A stretch of DNA of 47,857 nt, from the NCBI GenBank assembly GCA_031253795.1, contig JAIRVR010000048.1:1-47857 (forward strand), given 5' to 3'. The stretch comes from Burkholderiaceae bacterium (lineage in GTDB: Bacteria > Pseudomonadota > Gammaproteobacteria > Burkholderiales > Burkholderiaceae_C). The translations under genes were made by a program, and so were the position numbers. This document shows, one piece after another, positions 24,944 to 35,087 of this stretch. The first letter of the stretch is position 1, and every line of letters starts with the position of its first letter. Under the pieces are notes generated by a model that was given only the letters and a program-made list of their open reading frames with translations, was not told the origin of the DNA and did not search any database.

Positions 24944-25849
24944 ATGCGCCTGCGCCACATCGAGGTCTTCAATGCCGTGATGCAGACCGGCAGCGTCAGC
25001 GCGGCCGCGCGCCTGATCAACGTCACCCAGCCAGCCGTCAGCCGCACGCTGCAGCACGCCGAGCTGCAGCTGGGCTTTGCGCTGTTCCAGCGTGCGCGTG
25101 GCCGGCTCACGCCCACCAACGAGGCGCTGGCGCTGTTTCCCCACATCGAGAGGCTGTTCGAGCAGCTTGACGAGGTACAGCGCCTGGCCGCCAACCTGCG
25201 CCACGGCCAGGCCGCCGACCGCCTGAACGTGCTCACGGTGTTCGCACTCAGCCGCGAGGTGTTGCCGCGCGCCGTGGCGGGCTTTCGGCAGCGCCACCCC
25301 GAGGTGCAGGTCCATGTCCAGGCCCTGCACACCCCCCAGGTGGTGTCGGCCCTGTTGCTGCAGGAGGCCGATGTGGGCTTCGTCATCAGCTCCGCGGGCC
25401 AGCCCGCGCTGGAGCATGAACTGCTGGCCGAGGTGGACATGTTCTGCGTCCTGCCCAAGGGCCTGCTGCCGCCTTCGCGCGTGCGCCAGGAAGGCATGGA
25501 GCTCCAGGACCTGGCAGGCCTGCCCGTGGTCGCGCTCGACGCGCGCGATCCGCTGGGCATGCGCCTGGGCCAGGCCTGCCGCGAGCATGGCGTGGGCCTG
25601 TCGCCCGTGGTCACCGTGCAGACCTACCACGCGGCCCTGTCCATGGCCGAATACGGCCTGGGCGCGGCCATCATGGACGGCTGCACGGCCCTGGCTGCCG
25701 ACCGGCGCAAGGTCCATGTCGTGCCCCTGCTGCCGCGCATCACCGTGGGCGTGAACGCGCTCAGCCTGCCGCAGCGGCCGGGCTCGGTGCTGGCGCGCGC
25801 CATGACGCAGCAGATGCGCAAGGCGCTGGTGGAGCTGCTGGGCGCCTGA
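24944..25849 (+). CDS. LysR-family transcriptional regulator
   Basis: A 301-residue LTTR. The HTH region is RLRHIEVFNAVMQTGSVSAAARLINVTQPAVSRTLQHAELQLGFALFQRARGRLTPTNEA (residues 2-61). The effector domain begins near LNVLTVFALSREVLPRAV. ATG 24944 follows GGAGAGGA. It is convergent with a DadA-like gene 6 nt away. Located beside amino-acid genes, it may regulate the DadA-like gene, the binding protein and the racemase; that is inference. Confidence 0.92.
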   Translation: MRLRHIEVFNAVMQTGSVSAAARLINVTQPAVSRTLQHAELQLGFALFQRARGRLTPTNEALALFPHIERLFEQLDEVQRLAANLRHGQAADRLNVLTVFALSREVLPRAVAGFRQRHPEVQVHVQALHTPQVVSALLLQEADVGFVISSAGQPALEHELLAEVDMFCVLPKGLLPPSRVRQEGMELQDLAGLPVVALDARDPLGMRLGQACREHGVGLSPVVTVQTYHAALSMAEYGLGAAIMDGCTALAADRRKVHVVPLLPRITVGVNALSLPQRPGSVLARAMTQQMRKALVELLGA

Positions 25850-25855
25850 CCGGGC

Positions 25856-27076
25856 TCAGGCCGCCGCCATCTGCGCCACCAGCCGCTGTGCCGAACCGAA
25901 GGCCAGGGTCAGGCCCAGGGCGCCATGGCCGGTCTGCAGCCACAGATTGCGAGGCCCGCCGCGCGCGCGGCCTGTCAGGGGCAGGCCCGTGGGCGTGGCC
26001 GGGCGCATGCCTGTCCAGGGGTGGAGGGCACCATCCACCGGCAGCTGGGCAAAGACCTCCTGGGTGGAGCGGCGCAGGCTGGCGATGCGCCGAGGGTCCA
26101 GGTGTGTGTCGCGGCCCGTGATCTCCACCATGCCGGCCACGCGCAGGCGATTGCCGAGGCGCGCGAAGACCACCTTGCGCGCGGTGTCCGTGACGCTGAC
26201 GCATGGTGCGGCCCGGGGCGTGCCCGCCGCGTCGATGGTGATGCTGTAGCCCTTGAGCGGATAGACGGGAATGCGCAGGCCCAGCGGGCGCACATGGCTG
26301 GCGCTTTCCCAGCCACTGGCCAGCACATAGTGGTCGGCATGCAGCGGGCCCTGCGGCGTGCGCAGGCCTGCGATGGCGTCGCCCTGTCGGTCGAAACCCT
26401 GCAGCGCCGCGCCAAAGCGCAGATCGGCGCCGCGCGCGGCCAGCAGCCGGGCCAGCTGTTCGCACAGCAGCCGGCAGTCGGCCGCGCTTTCGCTGGGCGT
26501 GTGCACGGCACCCGCGATGCGTCCGGCATAGCCGGCCAGGGCCGGTTCCAGGCGCACGGCCTGGGCGGCATCCACCACCTGCTGCGGTGCGCCGCCCAGG
26601 CCGGCCTGCAGGGCTACCTGCCGGGCTGCTCCCTCCAGACCCCGGGCCGTGCCGTAGAGCACCAGCTTGCCCGGCGTGTGCAGCGCGCAGTCCAGGGCTT
26701 CGGCGGCCTGCATGGCCTCGAAGGCCTGGCGGCTTTCGGCGGCCAGTTCCAGCAGAGCCTGGGTGGCCGCACGGCTGGCGCGCGCATTGCAGGCGCCCAG
26801 AAAGCGCAGGCCCCAGGCCCACTGGGCAGGATCGGCGCGCAGGCGCAGGGCCAGGGGCGAATCCTTTTGCAGCAGCAGGTGGGGCAGCATCTTCCAGATG
26901 CCGGGTTCGGCCAGCGGCTGCACATAGGAGTAGCTCAGCTGGGCGCCGTTGCCGCCGCTGGCGCCGTCCGCCGGCCCGCAGGCGCGCTCCAGCACCGTGA
27001 CGCGGTGGCCGGCCTGCTGCAGCGCATAGGCCGTCGCCAGGCCGACGATGCCGGCGCCCACGACGCAGACATGCAT
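25856..27076 (-). CDS. FAD-dependent D-amino acid dehydrogenase-like oxidoreductase (DadA-like)
   Basis: A 406-residue DAO-family flavoprotein. It starts MHVCVVGAGIVGLATAYAL (FAD GxGxxG), then GASGGNGAQLSYSYVQPLAEPG, highly typical of DadA. The C-terminal WTGMRPATPTGLPLTG and NLWLQTGHGALGLTLAFGSA close the FAD site. It probably deaminates D-amino acids to 2-oxo acids using the quinone pool. An upstream ATG at 27095-27097 would add seven residues (METPSKS) and cannot be excluded. It is divergent from an amino-acid binding protein gene. Confidence 0.92.
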   Translation of the reverse strand: MHVCVVGAGIVGLATAYALQQAGHRVTVLERACGPADGASGGNGAQLSYSYVQPLAEPGIWKMLPHLLLQKDSPLALRLRADPAQWAWGLRFLGACNARASRAATQALLELAAESRQAFEAMQAAEALDCALHTPGKLVLYGTARGLEGAARQVALQAGLGGAPQQVVDAAQAVRLEPALAGYAGRIAGAVHTPSESAADCRLLCEQLARLLAARGADLRFGAALQGFDRQGDAIAGLRTPQGPLHADHYVLASGWESASHVRPLGLRIPVYPLKGYSITIDAAGTPRAAPCVSVTDTARKVVFARLGNRLRVAGMVEITGRDTHLDPRRIASLRRSTQEVFAQLPVDGALHPWTGMRPATPTGLPLTGRARGGPRNLWLQTGHGALGLTLAFGSAQRLVAQMAAA

Positions 27077-27294
27077 TGATTTCGATGGTGTCTCCATGCT
27101 GCCGAACTGTAGGCCCCTGGCCGGCTGCACGGCCATGGCATTTGGCACAGAGGCCATGCATGCAGGTTATGGCTGATGGAGCCCTGGCGCGCTGCCCATA
27201 AACGGCGGGCATGGGTCGGCCCGATATTGTCATTCCGCAAGCGCCACCACCCTTCCTACACTGGCCGCACATCCACCAACGACAGGAGACAAGC

Positions 27295-28176
27295 ATGCAA
27301 GCTCACCCCCTCGCCCTGTGCGCGGCCCTGGCCCTGGGCTGTATCGGCGCGGCCCAGGCCGATACGCTGGCCAAGGTCCGCGACAGCGGCCGCATCACCC
27401 TGGCCTACCGCGAATCCTCCGTGCCCTTCAGCTACCTGGACAACGGCAAGCCCATCGGCATGACCGTGGAGATTTCCCAGGCCGTGGCCGAGGCGGTGAA
27501 GAAGGCCGTGAACCGGCCCGACCTCAAGGTCCAGTGGCAGGCCGTGACTTCGCAGAACCGCATGCCGCTGCTGGCCAACGGAACCATCGATCTCGAATGC
27601 GGATCGACCACCAACAACACGGTGCGCGGCAAGGAGGTGGCCTTCGCCATCAACCATTTCTACACGGGCACGCGGCTGCTGGTGAAAAAGGGCTCGGGCA
27701 TCCGCAACTATGCCGATCTCAAGGGCAAGACCGTGGCCATCACCACGGGCACGACCAATCTGCAGGTACTGCGCAAGGCCAACGCCGAAAAGGACTGGGG
27801 CATGAACATCGTCATGTCCAAGGACCATGCGGACGGCTTTCTGCTGGTCGAGAACGACCGCGCAGCGGCCTTCGGCATGGACGACATCCTGCTCTACGGC
27901 CTGATCCCCACGGCCAAGAATCCCCAGGACTTCGAGGTCGTGGCCGATGCGCTGCAGGTCGAGCCCTACGCCTGCATGCTGCGCAAGGACGACCCCCAGT
28001 TCAAGCAGCTGGTCGACGGCGTCATCGGCGACATGATGAAGTCCGGTGCCTTTGCCCGGCTCTACGACAAATGGTTCATGCAGCCGATTGCGCCGCGCAA
28101 CGTGGCCCTGGGCCTGGCCATGAACGAGCAGCTGCAGAAAAACCTGCAGGAACTCAGCGACAAGCCGGCGTTCTGA
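27295..28176 (+). CDS. Amino-acid ABC transporter substrate-binding protein (GltI-like)
   Basis: A 293-residue family 3 periplasmic binding protein. A Sec signal (about 1-22, AAQA) precedes TLAKVRDSGRITLAYRESSVPFSYLDNGKPIGM, the standard opening. TIDLECGSTTNNTVRGKEVAFA and GTTNLQVLRKANAEK are hallmark segments of the glutamate/aspartate group. No permease or ATPase gene is adjacent, so it must use components elsewhere. The start uses CAGGAGACAAGC. Between a DadA-like oxidase and an Asp/Glu racemase, it probably captures an acidic amino acid. Confidence 0.92.
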   Translation: MQAHPLALCAALALGCIGAAQADTLAKVRDSGRITLAYRESSVPFSYLDNGKPIGMTVEISQAVAEAVKKAVNRPDLKVQWQAVTSQNRMPLLANGTIDLECGSTTNNTVRGKEVAFAINHFYTGTRLLVKKGSGIRNYADLKGKTVAITTGTTNLQVLRKANAEKDWGMNIVMSKDHADGFLLVENDRAAAFGMDDILLYGLIPTAKNPQDFEVVADALQVEPYACMLRKDDPQFKQLVDGVIGDMMKSGAFARLYDKWFMQPIAPRNVALGLAMNEQLQKNLQELSDKPAF

Positions 28177-28177
28177 A

Positions 28178-28283
28178 ACACCCCCTGTTCCCTTTGCACG
28201 GAGCCCTTCTCTCGGTTCGCGGGAAGGGCGTGAGGGCAAGCCGGCGACACCCTCGCGCCGGTGCAGGCCCTTGCCGGTGTCCC
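28178..28283 (+). repeat. 3'-end repeat, copy C (diverged)
   Basis: It begins ACACCCCCTGTTCCC directly after the TGA of the binding-protein gene and keeps the TTTGCACGGAGCCC, CTCTCGGTTCGCGGGAAGGG and CAAGCCGGCGACACCCTCG blocks. It is the most diverged copy but has the same order and orientation. It lies between the binding-protein gene and the racemase start. Confidence 0.6.
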
Positions 28284-28338
28284 GTGCTTTGGGCGCGCCG
28301 GGGTCATGCGCAATGCCCTGAATGATCGAGATAGTGAA

Positions 28339-29121
28339 ATGACTGAAATGGAATGGCACACACCGTGGCAGCCCCCGCTGGCCGTGGGCATTCTCGGCGG
28401 CATGGGGCCGGCCGCGGGCGCGGACTTCGTGCGCCTGTTCGTGCAGGCCTGCACGGTCCACCTTCAGCGCCAGGGCCAGCCCGTGCACGACCAGGCCTAT
28501 CCCGAGCATTGGCTGGTGCAACTGCCGATGCCCGACCGCACGCAGGCCCTGCGCCAGGACCCCCAGGCCGCCACGGGGCCGGCCCAGCACCTGCTGCAGG
28601 GCGTGGGCCGCATGGCGGCCCTGGGCGTGCGCAGCGTGGCCCTGGCCTGCAACACGGCCCATGCATGGCATGGGCAGCTGCAGGCGCTGTTTCCGCAGCT
28701 GCATGTGCTGCACATCGCGCGCCAGACCGCTGAGCATCTGCGGGCCGGCGCAGCGCACCGGGCCATCGTGCTGGCCACGCAGGGCACCTATGACAGCGGG
28801 CTCTACGACGAGGCGCTGACCGGGGTGGGCATCGTGCCCCTGTTGCCCGATGGCGACGGCCGCGCGAGGCTTATGCAGGGCATCTACGACGGCGTCAAGC
28901 AGGGCGACATGGACCTGGCAGCACGCTGCTTCGGCGAGGTGCTGGCGCCGCTGCTGCAGCGCCATGGCGACGTGCCCGTCATCATGGGCTGCACCGAGAT
29001 TCCGCTGGCGCTGCCTCAGTCGCCGCTGGCGCGCGGCGCCGAGCTGATCGATCCGGCCTGGATACTCGCCCAGGCCCTGGCCGGCGATGCCTATGGCCTG
29101 GCCGGTGTCTGCGTGCACTAG
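28339..29121 (+). CDS. Aspartate/glutamate racemase family protein
   Basis: A 260-residue racemase. The N-terminus VGILGGMGPAAGADF is typical of aspartate racemases. The two catalytic cysteines appear in LACNTAHAW and MGCTEIPLAL. It should interconvert L- and D-Asp or Glu without a cofactor. The start is uncertain: ATG 28339 (MTEMEW) is preferred, ATG 28306 is an alternative, and neither has a strong ribosome-binding site. It follows the binding-protein gene after a repeat copy. Its pairing with the DadA-like oxidase and binding protein suggests D-acidic amino acid use. Confidence 0.88.
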   Translation: MTEMEWHTPWQPPLAVGILGGMGPAAGADFVRLFVQACTVHLQRQGQPVHDQAYPEHWLVQLPMPDRTQALRQDPQAATGPAQHLLQGVGRMAALGVRSVALACNTAHAWHGQLQALFPQLHVLHIARQTAEHLRAGAAHRAIVLATQGTYDSGLYDEALTGVGIVPLLPDGDGRARLMQGIYDGVKQGDMDLAARCFGEVLAPLLQRHGDVPVIMGCTEIPLALPQSPLARGAELIDPAWILAQALAGDAYGLAGVCVH

Positions 29122-29180
29122 GGTCTGTTCACATTCATGCGGGGCCGCGAAGCTGCATGCCAGCCCACGCAACCGGCGCG

Positions 29181-29329
29181 GCCCAGGCAGGGGCAGCCGC
29201 GCAAGGACCTGGGCCGGCCGCACCGCCCCGCAGCGAAGGCTGTCGCCGGCTGCCCGTACGCCCCCCTCCCGCGCAGCGAGAGAGGGCGCCGTGCACACGG
29301 GGGAAGGCGCGCAGCGCCTCAGGGGGGCT
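29181..29329 (-). repeat. 3'-end repeat, copy D
   Basis: The longest copy (about 149 bp), on the minus strand directly after the boxA stop, so again in the direction of the gene it follows. In minus sense it reads CCCCCCTGAGGCGCTGCG, then CCTTCCCCCGTGTGCACGG, CGCCCTCTCTCGCTGCGCGG with a complementary G-rich arm, and GGGCAGCCGGCGACAGCCTT. It fills the 213-bp gap between the convergent racemase and boxA genes. Confidence 0.8.
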
Positions 29330-29334
29330 TTATT

Positions 29335-30648
29335 TCAGTAAGTCTCGAGGTGCAGCCGGCCCTCGCGCTTGAGCCTGGCGCCGACCTGCTCCCAGTCCAT
29401 GCCCGATTGCTGCGCCACATCGCGCAGTGCCAGGACCACGCCTTCCTCCATGCTCTTGAGTCCGCAGACGAAGAAGTGGGCGTTGTCGTCGCGCAGCAGG
29501 GCGGCCAGGTCGGCGGCGCGCTCGCGCAGCAGGTCCTGCACATAGCGCCGCGGCTGGCCCGGCACGCGCGAGAAGGCCAGGTTGTTGTCGATGAAATCGC
29601 GGGGCAGACTTTGCAGCGGGCCGAAGTAGGGCAGTTCCTGGGGCGTGCGTGCGCCGAAGAACAGCATCAGCCGGCCGCCTTCGAACCTGCCGCTCTTGCG
29701 CAGGCGCCGCCGCCATTCGGTCATGGCGCGCATGGGAGCGCTGCCCGTGCCCGTGCAGATCATGACGATGTGCGACTGCGGGTGATTGGGCATCAGAAAG
29801 GAGTGGCCGAAGGGGCCTATCACCTGGACCGGGTCGCCCACGCGCGTGTCGCACAGGTAGTTGCTGGCCACGCCGCGCACGGCGCGGCCCTGGTGGTCCT
29901 GCGTGACGCGTTTGACCGTCAATGCCAGGTTGTTGTAGCCGGGCCGCTCGCCATTGCGCGCGCTGGCCACGGAGTACTGGCGCGCCACGTGCGGGCGGCC
30001 CTGGGCATCGGTTCCTGGCGGGATGATGGCGATGGACTGGCCTTCGAGCACGGGAAAGGGCTGGCCGCCGAAGTCCAGCACGATGTGGTGGGTCTCGCTG
30101 TCGAAACCGGCCTCGGTGCAGTTGAGGTTGCCGACCACGGTGGCCGTGGCGGGGCTCCTGGGGCCATGCAGGTTGGTATAGGGATGGGCTGCCGACCAGG
30201 GCGGCACGGTAGCGCCCCAGCTGGCGCTGCGAAAGACCTCGCCGTCCGCCGCGGTCTGCGCGCTGTCCGCGCCGCGCGTGGCTGCCGCCGCGATCACGGC
30301 CTGGGCCTGGCTCAGGTCCTCGCCTTCGGCCCTGTCGGCCGGCGACTCGGCCCGGGCCAGGGCGGAGGCGGGCAGCTCGTCGGGAAGGCTGTCCCAGACC
30401 AGCTGCTCGGCGATGGGGTAGGCGCGCGCCAGCGGCACCTTGCGCCAGTTGTCGATGGCGCCCGTGGGGCAGGGCGAGATGCAGTCCATGCAGCCATTGC
30501 ATTGCTCGGCCCGCACCACGTAGTTGCGGTCGTCGTGCGTGATGGCGCCCACGGGGCAGGTGGCCTCGCAGGTGTTGCAGCGTATGCAGATCTCGGGGTC
30601 GATCAGGTGCTGGCTCAGGATGCCTTGCTCTACGAGGGCGACGGTCAT
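29335..30648 (-). CDS. boxA: Benzoyl-CoA 2,3-epoxidase reductase component BoxA
   Basis: A 437-residue iron-sulfur flavoprotein. Two [4Fe-4S] motifs lie at the N-terminus: Cys21, 24, 27, 31 and Cys50, 53, 56, 60. The C-terminal half is a ferredoxin-NADP reductase module: RQYSVAS binds [15 protein letters not shown] binds NADPH, and [12 protein letters not shown] closes the site. It passes electrons from NADPH to BoxB for epoxidation of benzoyl-CoA. Residues about 110-160 form a variable linker. It is the last gene of boxC-boxB-boxA, 25 nt after boxB. Confidence 0.97.
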   Translation of the reverse strand: MTVALVEQGILSQHLIDPEICIRCNTCEATCPVGAITHDDRNYVVRAEQCNGCMDCISPCPTGAIDNWRKVPLARAYPIAEQLVWDSLPDELPASALARAESPADRAEGEDLSQAQAVIAAAATRGADSAQTAADGEVFRSASWGATVPPWSAAHPYTNLHGPRSPATATVVGNLNCTEAGFDSETHHIVLDFGGQPFPVLEGQSIAIIPPGTDAQGRPHVARQYSVASARNGERPGYNNLALTVKRVTQDHQGRAVRGVASNYLCDTRVGDPVQVIGPFGHSFLMPNHPQSHIVMICTGTGSAPMRAMTEWRRRLRKSGRFEGGRLMLFFGARTPQELPYFGPLQSLPRDFIDNNLAFSRVPGQPRRYVQDLLRERAADLAALLRDDNAHFFVCGLKSMEEGVVLALRDVAQQSGMDWEQVGARLKREGRLHLETY

Positions 30649-30673
30649 GGGGGCTCCCTGCGGCTGGCCGCGG

Positions 30674-32101
30674 TCAGTTGAAGCGCACGTATTCGAAATC
30701 CACGGGCTGGCGGTTGATGCCCATGACGGGTGGCGCGATCCAGCCCGCGAACTTGCCGGGCTCCACGCAGCGGCCCATCAGCGAGGCTACGAAGGCGCGG
30801 TCCTCGGGCGTGGCCAGCCATTCCCTGTGGCGCAGTGCCCATTCCTGCTCGCTGAGCACGCGGCCATCGGGGCTCATGCGCACGCCGGCCAGGGCGCCGA
30901 TCTGGCGGTTGAAGGCCTTGTGGGGCACGGTCAGCCGAAAGTCGATGCCGGCCTTTTCCATGACCTTGTTCCAGCGGCCCACGCCGGCGTTGGAGTCCTT
31001 GATGTAGTCGTCGCGCAGCACCTCGTTGAGCGCGTTGAGCAGGGGCACTTCCTTTTCCAGCAGCTTGCCGTCCACTACCTCCAGCACCTTGTAGTGCTGG
31101 TCGTGCAGGCGGTGGTCATCGGTGCGCTTGCCCTCCTCGTAGCGGCCCTTGAGACCGCTGCTGTAGAAGGTGGCCGCGTTGCTGGACTGATCGGCGCCGA
31201 ACAGGTCGATGGTCACGCTGTAGTGGAAGTTCAGGTAGCGCTGGATGGTGGGCAGGTCGATGACGCCGGCCGCGCGCAGGCGGCCCACATCGTCGGTGCG
31301 CAGCTCGTTCATGACCTGGCAGGTGCGCTGCAGCACACGCGACACGCCGGACTCGCCCACGAACATGTGGTGGGCTTCCTCGGTCAGCATGAACTTGGTG
31401 GTGCGTGCCAGCGGATCGAAGGCGCTTTCGGACAGGGCGGCCAGCTGGAACTTGCCGTCGCGGTCCGTGAAGTAGGTGAACATGAAGAAGGCCAGCCAGT
31501 CGGGCGTCTTCTCGTTGAAGGCGCCCAGGATGCGTGGGTTGTTCTCGTCACCCGACTGACGCTCCAGCAGGGCCTCGGCTTCCTCGCGGCCGTCGCGGCC
31601 GAAATGCCGGTGCAGCAGGTAGACCATGGCCCAGAGGTGGCGGCCTTCCTCCACGTTGACCTGGAACAGGTTGCGCAGGTCGTACATGGAGGGCGCGGTC
31701 AGGCCCAGATGGCGTTGCTGTTCCACCGAGGCCGGTTCGGTATCGCCCTGGGTGACGATGATGCGGCGCAGGTTGGCGCGGTGCTCGCCGGGCACGTCCT
31801 GCCAGGCCTTTTCACCGGTATGGTCTCCGAAGTGGATCGTGCGGTCGGCCTCGGCCGGGTTCAGGAAGATGCCCCAGCGGTAGTCGCGCATCTTCACATG
31901 GCCGAACTGGGCCCAGCCCTGCGGGTCCACGCTGATGGCCGTGCGCAGGTAGACGTCATAGTCGGTCGAACCCTCGGGGCCCACGTCGTCCCACCAGTTC
32001 AGGAAGTTGGGCTGCCAGCTCTCCAGTGCGCGCTGCAGGGTGCGGTCCTCGCCGAGGTTGACGTTGTTGGGAATCTTCTCGCTGTAGTTGATGGCGCTCA
32101 T
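30674..32101 (-). CDS. boxB: Benzoyl-CoA 2,3-epoxidase oxygenase component BoxB
   Basis: A 475-residue di-iron oxygenase that inserts one oxygen of O2 into benzoyl-CoA to give the 2,3-epoxide. Ligand motifs are visible at E151-E152-x2-H155 ([11 protein letters not shown]) and E241-E242-A-H244-H245 ([10 protein letters not shown]). The N-terminus [17 protein letters not shown] and the end [14 protein letters not shown] are typical of BoxB. The start at 32099-32101 follows GAGGAGACAGACC. It lies between boxC and boxA, all on the minus strand. Confidence 0.97.
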   Translation of the reverse strand: MSAINYSEKIPNNVNLGEDRTLQRALESWQPNFLNWWDDVGPEGSTDYDVYLRTAISVDPQGWAQFGHVKMRDYRWGIFLNPAEADRTIHFGDHTGEKAWQDVPGEHRANLRRIIVTQGDTEPASVEQQRHLGLTAPSMYDLRNLFQVNVEEGRHLWAMVYLLHRHFGRDGREEAEALLERQSGDENNPRILGAFNEKTPDWLAFFMFTYFTDRDGKFQLAALSESAFDPLARTTKFMLTEEAHHMFVGESGVSRVLQRTCQVMNELRTDDVGRLRAAGVIDLPTIQRYLNFHYSVTIDLFGADQSSNAATFYSSGLKGRYEEGKRTDDHRLHDQHYKVLEVVDGKLLEKEVPLLNALNEVLRDDYIKDSNAGVGRWNKVMEKAGIDFRLTVPHKAFNRQIGALAGVRMSPDGRVLSEQEWALRHREWLATPEDRAFVASLMGRCVEPGKFAGWIAPPVMGINRQPVDFEYVRFN

Positions 32102-32132
32102 GGTCTGTCTCCTCTGTGTCCTGGGGCGGGGG

Positions 32133-33803
<1,671 letters not shown>

Positions 33804-33828
33804 GGACGGCCTCTTGGATGAAAAATAG

Positions 33829-33882
33829 TGCAGTCGCAGATGCGGTGCAGGCACAATTATGCAGATTCATGCCGAAATTGCA
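33829..33882 (-). promoter_or_regulatory. Putative BoxR operator cluster of boxCBA
   Basis: Four TGCA sequences (33829, 33846, 33860, 33879) lie upstream of boxC; the last two form TGCA-N15-TGCA. The minus-strand 13-mer TGCATAATTGTGC (33863 to 33851) nearly matches two elements in the boxR/DUF4863 intergenic region. A -10-like CATAAT (minus strand, 33861-33856) lies inside that 13-mer. TGCA repeats are the known recognition feature of BzdR/BoxR-type repressors. Binding here is inferred. Confidence 0.6.
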
Positions 33883-33946
33883 CGCGGCAACACGCACGAT
33901 AGTGCCTGTTTTTGAAAAAACCAGGGTAAACACCGAAGAGAAGGCC

Positions 33947-33974
33947 AAAAAAAATCCAGGCCTGCGGCCTGGAT
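33947..33974 (-). terminator. Intrinsic terminator of boxR
   Basis: Stem ATCCAGGCC (33954-33962) pairs with GGCCTGGAT (33966-33974) across a 3-nt loop. In minus sense it is followed by a run of eight T. It lies 22 nt past the boxR stop and before the boxC control region, so boxR is probably not co-transcribed with boxCBA. Confidence 0.88.
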
Positions 33975-33995
33975 GGGGGCGAAGGCGCCTGGCGT

Positions 33996-34910
33996 TCAGC
34001 GCGCGGGGGCGAACAGCGCCTTGAGCTGGCCAAAGCTCTGGGCCAGGGTCTGGCCGCTGGTGTCCACCACGTGGTCGGCCTTGGCATAGAAGCCGGCGCG
34101 GCCTTCGAGGATGCTGCGCAAGTCGTCCATGGCCTCGGGGTTGGCGGCCATGGGGCGGGTATCGCCCTGGGCGATGACGCGGCCCATGTGTTCCTCGGGC
34201 TGGGCCTTGAGCCAGACCGTGGTGCAGTGCGACAGGAGCTCGTTGAAGGTGGCAGGGTCGGAGACGATGCCGCCCGGCGTGGCGATGACCACGTCGCTGT
34301 AGATCTGCACGGCCTCCTCGAGCGCACGGCGCTCGTAGCGGCGGTAGGCATTGGCACCGTACAGGTCGTGGATGGCGCGCACGCTGCAGCCGGCCACGCG
34401 CTCTATTTCCTGGTTCAGTTCCAGGAAGGGCACGCCCAGGTGCTCGGCCAGCATGCGGCCCAGGGTGGATTTGCCGGCGCCGCGCAGCCCGATGAGGGCG
34501 ATGCGCGTCTGGCGCTGGCGGTCGCTGGGTGCCGTGCCCAGCAGCTCACCGGCCGCCAGGCGCACGCGGCGCAGGTCTTCCTCGCCGCGGCCTTCGAGCA
34601 GCTCGCGGATCAGCAGCCATTCGGCGCTGCGCGTGGTCACGTCGCCCAGCAGCTCGGCCATCGAGCATTGTAAGGCTTCTGCAATATGGTGCAGCACCAG
34701 GACCGAGACATTGCCCGTGCCGTACTCCAGATTGGCCAGGTGGCGCTCCGACACCTCGGCGGCCGCGGCCAGCCCGCGCCGGGTCAGTCCGCGCCGTGCG
34801 CGCAGGCTGCGCACGCGTTCGCCCAGGGACTGCAGCACCAGGTTCCTCGGAGCTTCCGGCTGGGCATCCTCCGCCTCGCCAGGCGGGGCGGCCATCTCGA
34901 ACGGGTCCAT
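33996..34910 (-). CDS. boxR: Benzoyl-CoA-responsive repressor BoxR (XRE HTH fused to shikimate-kinase-like domain)
   Basis: A 304-residue regulator. The XRE-type HTH (about 28-90) contains RARRGLTRRGLAAAAEVSERHLANLEYGTGNVSV. A shikimate-kinase-like domain follows (about 135-300) with the Walker A motif GLRGAGKST at 141-149 and ELNQEIERVAGCSVRAIHDLYGANAYRRYERRAL. In BoxR/BzdR regulators this second domain binds benzoyl-CoA, relieving repression. The start at 34908-34910 gives the family N-terminus. It lies between the two arms of the box cluster and shares a 177-bp divergent control region with the right arm. Confidence 0.95.
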   Translation of the reverse strand: MDPFEMAAPPGEAEDAQPEAPRNLVLQSLGERVRSLRARRGLTRRGLAAAAEVSERHLANLEYGTGNVSVLVLHHIAEALQCSMAELLGDVTTRSAEWLLIRELLEGRGEEDLRRVRLAAGELLGTAPSDRQRQTRIALIGLRGAGKSTLGRMLAEHLGVPFLELNQEIERVAGCSVRAIHDLYGANAYRRYERRALEEAVQIYSDVVIATPGGIVSDPATFNELLSHCTTVWLKAQPEEHMGRVIAQGDTRPMAANPEAMDDLRSILEGRAGFYAKADHVVDTSGQTLAQSFGQLKALFAPAR

Positions 34911-34964
34911 AAAGTTTCCTTGAAGAGGGCGTGAATGATAAACAGTCGGGGTTAACACCAGTCA

Positions 34965-34977
34965 TGCAATATATTGC
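34965..34977. promoter_or_regulatory. Putative BoxR operator 1 of the right arm
   Basis: TGCAATATATTGC contains a perfect 12-bp palindrome (34966-34977) and directly abuts the -35 box of the rightward promoter. It matches the 13-mers at 35017-35029 and 33851-33863 in most positions. Confidence 0.6.
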
Positions 34978-35006
34978 TTGACGTTGGATTGTGTTCTATC
35001 TATCTT
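34978..35006 (+). promoter_or_regulatory. Predicted sigma70 promoter of the DUF4863-boxD-bclA-ABC operon
   Basis: TTGACG (34978-34983, 5 of 6 to consensus) and TATCTT (35001-35006, 4 of 6) are separated by exactly 17 nt. The expected start is near 35013, about 75 nt upstream of the DUF4863 ATG. It is flanked on both sides by putative BoxR elements, which would block polymerase. Confidence 0.65.
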
Positions 35007-35016
35007 TGCCATGCAC

Positions 35017-35029
35017 GCACAATATTGCA
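35017..35029. promoter_or_regulatory. Putative BoxR operator 2 of the right arm
   Basis: On the minus strand TGCAATATTGTGC. It lies just downstream of the predicted -10 and transcription start. A TGCA at 35012-35015 is separated by 10 nt from the TGCA at 35026-35029. Confidence 0.55.
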
Positions 35030-35087
35030 TGTTGCGCACGATAAAGACAAGCGCGGCCGCCCGACCGGTGGTCCAAGGAGACACACG

